From Romanomermis culicivorax (lineage: Eukaryota; Nematoda; Enoplea; Mermithida; Mermithidae): DNA of 64,000 nucleotides. The DNA is taken from contig CAWUHX010000065.1 of NCBI GenBank assembly GCA_963922205.1, positions 868,001-932,000 of the forward strand. The letters are read 5' to 3'. A model generated the notes under the pieces. The model saw only the letters and a program-made list of their open reading frames with translations, ran no database searches and was not told the origin of the DNA. Of the stretch, positions 56,194-64,000 are shown piece after piece. The position numbers were made by a program, and so were the translations under genes. Each line of letters starts with the position of its first letter. The first letter of the stretch is position 1.

Positions 56194-56935
56194 TCGTTTT
56201 GTATATTGGCTTTGTTTTGTCTCACTTTTGTAACATAGTCATTCTTGCGGAGTTTTTAATTTTTAAGTCAGAACAAAACCATAAGCTTTTACAATAACCG
56301 AGGAAGGATTTTCGAGCTTGCTATCGTGATTGTTTTCAGTTTCCATTCCGACAGTAAACCTTTCTCCACGACCCAATAAATTCTGCGCCTGCCAAAACCA
56401 GTTATAAGAAATTCAAAATGGACATAGCAGTAAATGTTTTCCGAAAATCTGAATTTCGCCAAACTTAAACGACATCATTATCCTTTTAAGGAGCTATTAT
56501 ACAAGCAGAGAATGCATGGGTTATACAAGCTCGGTCTCATATTTTACGGCTCTTCACGCAGGCTGAGCTACATATGAACCCTACACAAAGCTGTTGCGGA
56601 ACTGAACTATACCGCTAAGACCTCACGTTAATCATGGCATATGGTATTTTGGAATTCATTTAATTTCACATGACATTTTAACAGCGATTAAAACTATTTA
56701 ATTCATGATCATAGTCACTTGAGGCCAAAACAGTAAACTTTATGATGGCTAAAATGGTACGCGTCAAGTTGACAATACTTGTCGTAGGGGCAAGTTATAT
56801 AAAAAATATTTACAATTTTCCTTTTACTATAACTTGAGGTGGTAGTTTCTACTTATTTCCGATTTCATTTATGTAATTCGAAGCAAAATAATTTGCACAG
56901 TTCTTTCCTGTCTTATATTTTGCAAATTGAAACTG

Positions 56936-57268
56936 ATGTTTGGTAGAAAATTCTGCGCTGCGTCTTTTGTCATCAGCTGCTTCACTTTTGTGACACTTTT
57001 ATTTGTGACTTTTTGGCTACCCGTCATCAATATATTATTATTCAAATTATTCATTGTCCCCTCTAACCGAAAACCATTACAATTCCTCTTTCGACCTTTG
57101 TCGATGGGTCATTTCCGTTCTCGTTTTAATGGCCAACGATTGCCAACGGACGAACCGGTGATTCAAGAACAAGAGGAAGGTTTCTCCATGAATAAATTTG
57201 ACCAACAGGAGCGCTTTTTGACTGTCAGGGAGCGAGTTTGCCAGCAGAGATTAAGAATCGCAATGTAG
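56936..57268 (+). CDS. Possible small membrane protein, unrecognised
   Basis: A single 110-codon frame from an ATG. Residues about 10-45 form a long hydrophobic stretch (FVISCFTFVTLLFVTFWLPV), followed by a charged half with Glu/Gln and Arg runs (PVIQEQEEGFSMNKFDQQER). No intron is needed. It is not related to the secreted family. The upstream frame is open through a TTG but the first ATG is preferred. It may be a real orphan gene or a chance frame. Confidence 0.3.
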   Translation: MFGRKFCAASFVISCFTFVTLLFVTFWLPVINILLFKLFIVPSNRKPLQFLFRPLSMGHFRSRFNGQRLPTDEPVIQEQEEGFSMNKFDQQERFLTVRERVCQQRLRIAM

Positions 57269-57539
57269 CCGTAAACTCCACAGCTTAGTCATGAAATACG
57301 TGAATGCTACATTGGTCACCCTACCATTTCTGACTGTATCATAAAAGTAAAAACCATGAATTTTTAGGTACCGGTAGGCTCTGATCAGTACATTTTCCCT
57401 AAGGTGGTTCATCAGGTTTAGTACCATAAAGTGCAATCGTATGAGAGCCTGGTGACACACATTGCGGAACTTGAATTTTTGATGATCCTATCATAGGGCT
57501 TAGCCAATGTTATTATACTGGATTCCGTATTCCAGGCAC

Positions 57540-57870
57540 TGTCAGCCTACCCTGTTTTGATACAGGTTCCTAACGCCGGTCGTACTAATCAGATTCTAGC
57601 ACCAAGCAGCCATGTGGCTTGCTCGGTTATTTTAAGCCGTGATCAGCCCAAGATGATGGTACCTATAAATGTTGAAAGAAGTAGGATTTGGCTCTGTGAC
57701 CACGTTCCACAATCACATCCTCACTTTTGCCCAAAGATTCGGTTGAGTAGATCAAAGCACTGCCATAAAAAGCTTGGAGACTTCTCACACACAAGAGCAC
57801 ACCTGAGGAAATTCGAACTGGTACTACCGGTGTGCTACCCGGAGTTGACTAGCTAAATGACTTTAGTCAA
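57540..57870 (-). repeat. Possible SINE-like sequence
   Basis: On the minus strand the block starts with TAGCTAGTCAACTCCGGGTA and has a B-box-like CCAGTTCGAATTTCC about 35 bases further, followed by about 270 bp of more GC-balanced sequence. This resembles a tRNA-headed SINE, but no second copy is present in the window. A 99-codon plus-strand frame through it is not supported. Confidence 0.25.
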
Positions 57871-58240
57871 CTTTCTAGAGTGGTCATATAACTGAGAAAG
57901 TGCCTTATGCGAGTATTCAAGATTTTATCACGAAGCTTGAACCCCGCAACCAGAAACTTTACAGTAATTTCATTATCAAGCAAACGTAAAGTTTCTCATT
58001 ATTGTAGTCTAGGCAAGTCTTTTGAAGTAGCTGAATTTATCAAAGTGATTAATGAATAATAAACAGAAATCAACTCGAAAATTATCCACACAGTTTTTTG
58101 ACACCCAATTCATCAAACTCAGTTTGTGAAATGATTTATTACAGTCCGTATATTTTCGGGAAATTCGGCCAATGACATTGATCATCAAAATGTAAGAAAA
58201 AGATTTATTTGAGTAAATTCTAGTTTGTGGATCAAGCGAA

Positions 58241-59592
58241 ATGATTTTTTGGTACGAATATGGTATCATCTTGCATTTCCTCATGATAAGCTACAGTATC
58301 CAACAAGGTGCTTTTGAAATCCGAAGAATATTGTAGAAGAATGTTTTTGATGATTCTATATTACATTTCAGATGAATTAGGGATCCCGGATTTCGGCAGT
58401 TTAGTACAAGCAACCGGCGACACCTTCAGCATGCCCAGCAGTCTACCGCTTCCGCAAGGGACTTCGCAAGGTGAGAAAGCGGAATGAAGCATGAATGTCT
58501 TCACTCCCACAAAAACTATTGAGGTTTGATTTAGCAGAAAATTACAAGAATATGAAACAGTACTTACTTTCCGAATTAATTTGCTAGAATTATAAGAAAA
58601 ACAGACAATTTGTTTTGGCCGGCATTCATACTTATGGAGTGATACTGTAGCTTTGAAGCATCAAATGAATATTCTGAAGCCTTCACTGTAGTTTCACAAC
58701 AAAAGATGCTTTTTCTGAAGCGCATAATGTAGTTCCACAACAGCAGATGCACTTTTTGGAATGCATACTGTAATTTCACAACAGCAGGTAAAATATCTCA
58801 AGTCCATATGATAATTTCACAACTGTAGATGCACTTCCTGAAGTGCATACCATAGTTTCACAGCCGCAGATGCACATAAGCTATGACCTCCGAAAAATTT
58901 TAGGGCCCGCGTTGGCCGCCATAAACAGTCTCGGATCTCTACCAAACATACTTCTAAACGCCAGTCCATTGGCCGGCATAGGCGGTTCGACAAATCCCGC
59001 CAATTTTCCGACATTCGGCGGCAACGTACCCGGCGGATTGGGTTTCGGCAATCAACTACAAGTGCCCTTCTATTCGCAGAGCAAAGGCACCAATGTAGTG
59101 CCCACCGAAGGCTTTGCTTCTGGTCTTGGTGAGCCGACGAGTGTTTCTACAGCAATGAAAATCTGGGAGTGCAACCAAATTATAACCAGGCTTTGACCAT
59201 GCCTAACTCCATCAGATCAGAAAAATAAAACCACTCTAAATCACGTTTCTGGATAGATCTTAACGAGAAAGCTAATATCTGAAACTGTGTCAATTTGCTC
59301 CAAAACCCCTAACCCCACGTGATGAAAAAGGGTAGAATTAAGTAGCATTAAAACAACACATTCGAATACATCATTTTTGCGTCTGCAAATCTAAAAAATT
59401 TGCTTGTCATGAGCGGATAATTTTTTTTCACGCTGGACATTTTCCATTTCGCAGCAACATTCTTCAGGTATGAATATTGCCGGTTTGGGTATACATTCGT
59501 CGAAAACGGCCACCTGGGGGATGTTACCTTACCTGGGCAACTTGAACAAAGGACTCGGTTTGACGCCTAACGCCATTTATGGTGGAAAGTGA
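58241..59592 (+). CDS. Secreted Gly-rich protein, cluster gene 9 (modules C and D)
   Basis: Four exons: 58241-58307, 58372-58470, 58904-59128 and 59468-59592, 171 aa, all junctions phase 1. Exon 1 is a hydrophobic leader (MIFWYEYGIILHFLMISYSI) resembling that of gene 10; its donor GTGCTT is weak. Exon 2 (DELGIPDFGSLVQATG, LPLPQGTSQ) is a short acidic/Pro spacer shared only with gene 10. Exon 3 is module C (LAGIGGSTNPANF, GGLGFGNQLQVPF, GTNVVPTEGF). Exon 4 is module D (MNIAGLGIHSSKTATWGMLP, GNLNKGLGLTPNAIYGGK, then stop). The C-terminal GGK is a Gly-basic end. There are no cysteine pairs. Function unknown. Confidence 0.87.
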
Positions 59593-61115
59593 CGAATTGA
59601 AATTTCGTGCAGAGTTTAGACTGATCAGCGATTAAATATGTTTGCGTTTTATGTGATGATATTAGATACTTTGTGAATGATAACAAACGTTTGTTCAACT
59701 GTCACAATCAGATGAAAAGTGCTTGTGAGTGCTCATTCTGTAATAATTATAGTTTCCGTCATTAGCTTATTCATGAAAAACTATTTCACAGACTAAAGAT
59801 CTGATTCCACATTGAGATTTAACGGGGATTTTACCTTAATACCCGTCGTGAATTATCATGTGCTGCATTGGACCAAACAACTCTAAATTTTGTTATCGAA
59901 TATTTCTTGAATTTTCTCCAATTGATCCAAAGCTTCACACTCAATTTCAGGTTCTACTTGAGGATATAAATTTACTGCTGAAAGATTGCAAAATAAAAAG
60001 GTCTACTGTTGCCTTAGAAAGTCCTACAAGTGACTTTACGCCTTAGAAGGCAAAGTCTCGATGATCTTCCCTTAAGAATTTGTGAATATTTTTTCAGGAC
60101 CGCATGATAAGTTTTTCCATGTTTCTGCATCGTTAAAAAATGGTTAAAAAATAAAATTTTATGCATTTTTTACGTTCTATGCTCGATACCACAACAAAGT
60201 GGGCTTTCTTGTATTAAATGAAGGCTTTTCATATTTGTTATGTTAAATGGAATTATAGAATCATTTCGATTATAGAATCATTTCTCTAATTCATCTTAAA
60301 GTCTGCAATTCACTGAATAAACTACATAAATTTCAATCTATCAGGAAAGTTGAATGTGCGCTCAGTTAGATAACTGTCATAAAGAACTTCCATCGAATCA
60401 TTCTCCGTACAGGATCCTCGAATTACGAATCCCAAGTCACTATAAGTTCGACAGTTTCCTTTCATCATTTAGTCTTTTACGAAAATGTTTATCGCAGAGT
60501 AATCAAGTTTGTAAGTATGATGGTATCATGAATTATAATAAACAAAGCTAATAAAATATAAAGACAAGTTTTCGCATATGATGAACCAGATATTTGTCCA
60601 AAAAATTATTAGTGACAATTAACGCAATACAGAAATTTGGGTTCTTTATTTCTAAAAAATAAACTCACACTTTTTTTTAGAGTTGTTCATATTGTTATTC
60701 GAATCAATAATCACGAGGATCAAATTTCTTCAATTCCGGAACTCAGAATAAGTAGAATGATGATGAGATAAGGATTTCTAATTTTTTTTGTGAACAACGT
60801 ACGAAATTGTACTATTGCGGAATGAACATGATGACTTCCTTTTGAATCTAGTTTTCCCTAGATTGGTCCTTGGCTTACATTTACCTATTTTCCAGGATTT
60901 TTTCCTTTGTCATTTCATCACGAACCCACTCCGAAATGCCGCTTCGAACTCCAACATAATGAGTGTCATCGTCGTTTGATTCTTTCGGTCAAAAATTGAT
61001 TTTCAAGGTCATTGGTGGGTACATTCGGTGGTAAGATAAAAATATGATGAATTACTAGTCAAAATCAAACTAAACAATTCGCTTTGCCCGCATCATTCCA
61101 TCTAGTCGTTTGATA
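59593..61115 (+). other. Intergenic region with two small candidate frames
   Basis: Two plus-strand frames have protein-like composition but no complete gene model. 59858-60046 encodes 62 residues starting MCCIGPNNSKFCYRIFLEF. 60354-60551 encodes 65 residues with four Cys (LDNCHKEL ... RKCLSQSNQVC) and has a GTAAGT donor at about 60511, preceded by an acceptor-like CAATCTATCAG. The next good acceptor would give an immediate stop. They could be small secreted genes or relics. Confidence 0.25.
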
Positions 61116-63028
61116 ATGAGCTACATAAATTACCATATTTTCTCAATTTGCATGCTATGCATAAGTTACAGTGTAGAAGGTGACGAGTTTTTTTATTTTA
61201 TTTTGATCATATGTTTCGATTTCATCCACCTGATCCTCGCATAAATTTCAGATGAGCTTCCAATACCCGATGCGACGAAATTATATGTAAAAACTTCGGC
61301 TCTGAATTTGCCAAGCGGCATTCCTATGCCCGAGGGATCACTAGCACAAGGGACAAGTGGAGGTTAGACGACTTATCGTATATGAACTTTTCCTTTAGCC
61401 AGTGTTTGTTTTGTTGTGAAATAATAGCTGTTATGAGGCAGGCGTTGAGAAACTCGCCTCATTAGTTACTTAGAATTACTGTAGCTGCATAGTGGCATGC
61501 CTCGAAGATTTTCACAGGTAACTGTTTAATTGTATGAAGCTGATTTGCATAAATAATTGTAAACTTGTCTTCGTAATCAAAGTCATTGGAAAATCATAAA
61601 GGAGCCAACAATCCAGAGAGCATTGTGAAAAGTACATACTAATTAGCAAGTGTCCAGTATTTTTTGGCATGCATAATATTCCAGATTCTGCGAATTTCAA
61701 TGTTTCTTGCAGATTCAACTCCGAAATTATTTTGTCATGTAATTACCTTCTGCAAGTGAATTTTCTACGTGTGGGCACTTTGAGTACTCCGATCAGGGTA
61801 ACATTATTGCGAGACCGGTGTGGTCTATCAAATACACTATAAACATTGCTTTGGGTGGAGACTACACTCAGAAAGTGTTTGACCTGACTTCAGGTGTCTA
61901 AGCCTACCTAGACACTGAGTTTCAAGGTGAAGCGGGAAGTTTATTGATTCAAACAAGATTTAAAACAATTTATTTTCATTTTTCATCGAATTAGGTAAGT
62001 AATGTTGAAATTTGTTTGAAATTTCCGATCTTCTGGTTATCTGAAACAGGTAACTGTTTTTTTATTTTTCAGAGTTGCTCAAAAAAGCTGATTTTGTTGC
62101 ACGTCTCACCCGAAAATCTAAAACTGAACAAAGTTCTACATCAAAAATCAAAATTTCAAACATTGTTCTATAGGGGATTGGTACAACGCCATGGCCAAGG
62201 TTTCCAGGTTGCCCGACGTCCTGATGAGCGACAACCCTTTCGTCGGTTTGTTTAACGGTTTCCAACCCGTCAACTATGCAAGTAGTCCCCAAAACCCCGA
62301 TTTGGGTGGACGTATCAAAGGTGGCGTGGGAGTCGGCAGTAATTTCAGAGTGCCTTTTTACGCCAAAAAAGTAGGAACGAACGTCGCCCCTACCGAAGGA
62401 TTCGTTACTGGAACACGTGAGCTGATCATGTTTTGTGTTAACTCCGGTTTATAGGACGTGATATTTGGGGGTTAGAATTCCCATAAAAGTGAGTTATCAT
62501 GGTCAGAGCATTTTTTCCGAAACAAATTCCACAAGTTGAATATCAACCGATAGGTCACATTGAGGTCTATTCAAAGACATGATTTTAAATAACGTACCTT
62601 CCTTTTTAACGGAGTTATAAGTGGTTAAAATTTGGCGTAAGTTTTATTGACCTCCACCAGATTTCATTGATGGCGATATAATCTAATTGTCCAAAGATAT
62701 TTCTTGACTTTAACTACTCCGTAAAGTGATTTTCATATAATGTTCCATCATCATTACCAGTGGCTCTGCCAGAAGCAAATTCTGAAAGGAGGAACTTTTT
62801 GAATACAGCCAGAACTAACCTCAAACCTTCGATTACCATATCCATCAATGCGCTACTTTGTTTACTTATTGACTGTACTTTTATGCAAATTATATTTCAG
62901 AGCAGAATATCGCCGGGGTACCAGTGCAAAATACGAAAGGCGCGGTATGGGGGATGCTGCCGTTGATCTCCAATGTGAACGATGCTATCGGTATGACGCC
63001 GAGTAACATCTATGGTCGAAAAAAGTGA
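61116..63028 (+). CDS. Secreted Gly-rich protein, cluster gene 10 (divergent modules C and D)
   Basis: Four exons: 61116-61179, 61252-61362, 62174-62416 and 62901-63028, 181 aa, all junctions phase 1. Exon 1 is a leader (MSYINYHIFSICMLCISYSV). Exon 2 (DELPIPDATKLYVKTSA, MPEGSLAQGTSG) matches exon 2 of gene 9. Exon 3 is a divergent module C: residues 59-82 replace the usual LAGIGG start; then come GGRIKGGVGVGSNFRVPFY and GTNVAPTEGF. Exon 4 is module D (QNIAGVPVQNTKGAVWGMLP, SNVNDAIGMTPSNIYGRKK, stop). YGRKK at the very end has the form of a Gly-dibasic amidation site. It is most similar to gene 9 and probably arose from it by tandem duplication. Function unknown. Confidence 0.87.
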
Positions 63029-64000
63029 AATTTCTTACCGTATAAGTTTTGGGTACCTTCAGTTATATTTTTGACTACAGATGTAGAAAAGGTAAACAAT
63101 CATTGTTAATTAATCCTTATTTGATGGGCAAAAGATGACACCGCAGGAGTTCAAAGCAGACATTATATTTCCATGACCTTTGTCTTCATCCATACCTACT
63201 GTATGTTTTTACAAAATTTTTGTAAATTAAAAATAACAAAAACAAATGATCTGCTAAAAATTCAACTACAGAATTCTTTGCTCCAAACTTTCAAAGGATT
63301 AGTTGAGGTGGCTCTAAATTTGAGCTCTAACGTGTTCTTTAACAGAGAATTACAAAAATATGAAGTACTACTTACGTTCCGGTTTCATAATTTAGACAAA
63401 AACAAACCAGAGGCAAAACTCTGTCCAAGCTAGCTCAAAAATTTGATTGGTTTCAAGTATGTCCCGTTATTCCAGAACGGAGTATAATTTACAGTAATTC
63501 TATCACATCTAAAATAGAAATATGATCGAACTTGATTTTCGAGCTAATTTCTTTTTTTACAAATTTTTTTTTGTTTTGAAATTTTGATTTGGTTGAATGA
63601 CCCTGGTAGGCAAGACGGTCATGAAAAACTGATAATGACAACTAATCAACTTGAATAAAATTTTTTAGCACGAATGAGACCAATGAAGAGCTTCACTCCG
63701 CCTGCTCGCTGGTGGAGTTGTTCATACTAGTTTTTGCGGAAGGTGTGACCGATTTTGCATGAGCAATCGGACAAGCATAATGGCATTATACAAAAAAATT
63801 TATTTCACAATATTTTTCAACAGCCAGATATGTTCACACAAAAACAGTATTTTCGGAAAAATTATGAAAATTTTTTTATCATCTTGCCATTCCATACTTG
63901 CTCAGAGTTCTTGACGGAGAGAGTAAAAATTTGAAAGATATCATCATCCAATTGGATTAGGAATCATCGGATACGAGGGCAGCATTGCTGCCATTTCATT
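63029..64000. other. Gene-less right end
   Basis: No further cluster exon seen up to the window edge. About 63340-63412 (AGAGAATTACAAAAATATGA ... TTAGACAAAAACAAACC) resembles one end of MITE M1, as does 58530-58613. Confidence 0.35.

Overview
The window looks like chromosomal DNA of a nematode. It is AT-rich, contains two interstitial arrays of the nematode telomere repeat TTAGGC/GCCTAA (4403-4434 and 49665-49775), and its genes use short introns (53-72 bp) next to multi-kb ones, nearly all ending in TTTCAG or a close variant. The species cannot be named from the sequence. All gene models below were assembled by eye from splice signals and reading-frame consistency; every multi-exon model sums to a whole number of codons.

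Layout. 1-16300 is gene-poor and packed with repeats: short hAT-like elements, foldback elements, a solo-LTR-like block, a 97-bp tandem array and 249-bp TA-flanked MITEs. 16331-23271 holds two minus-strand genes for secreted proteins. 23272-28400 has repeats and no clear gene. 28424-33891 is a plus-strand RGS-domain gene (R7/RZ-size small RGS) and 34762-38291 a plus-strand alpha-carbonic anhydrase with an unusual N-terminus. 40268-63028 is a dense array of eight more secreted-protein genes: three on the minus strand (40268-47650, spaced 133-205 bp, operon-like), then five on the plus strand (48401-63028), diverging from about 48 kb. A small extra gene appears to be nested in one intron.

The main discovery is the secreted family. 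Ten genes share one plan: a separate signal-peptide exon ending in phase 1, then phase-1-bounded exons (one phase-2 intron in one gene). They draw on a common set of modules: (A) a C-x8/9-C motif just after the signal peptide; (B) a four-cysteine unit, C-x6-[YFW]-x2-4-C followed by C-x2-[FY]-x3-C, in eight copies over five genes; (C) a glycine-rich block ending in GTNVVPTEGF-like sequence; (D) a block of the type NVAGxGI...WG..P...LN.A.GL.PNA. Several proteins end in Gly plus basic residues. I do not recognise the family or its function. Minus-strand genes are rich in Cys/Pro modules, plus-strand genes in modules C and D, and one plus-strand gene (53109-56193) carries all of them, linking the two groups.

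A second discovery is a 399-bp hAT-like MITE (perfect 8-bp target duplication) that carries a tRNA-like sequence and about 18 telomeric repeats inside an intron of the cluster.
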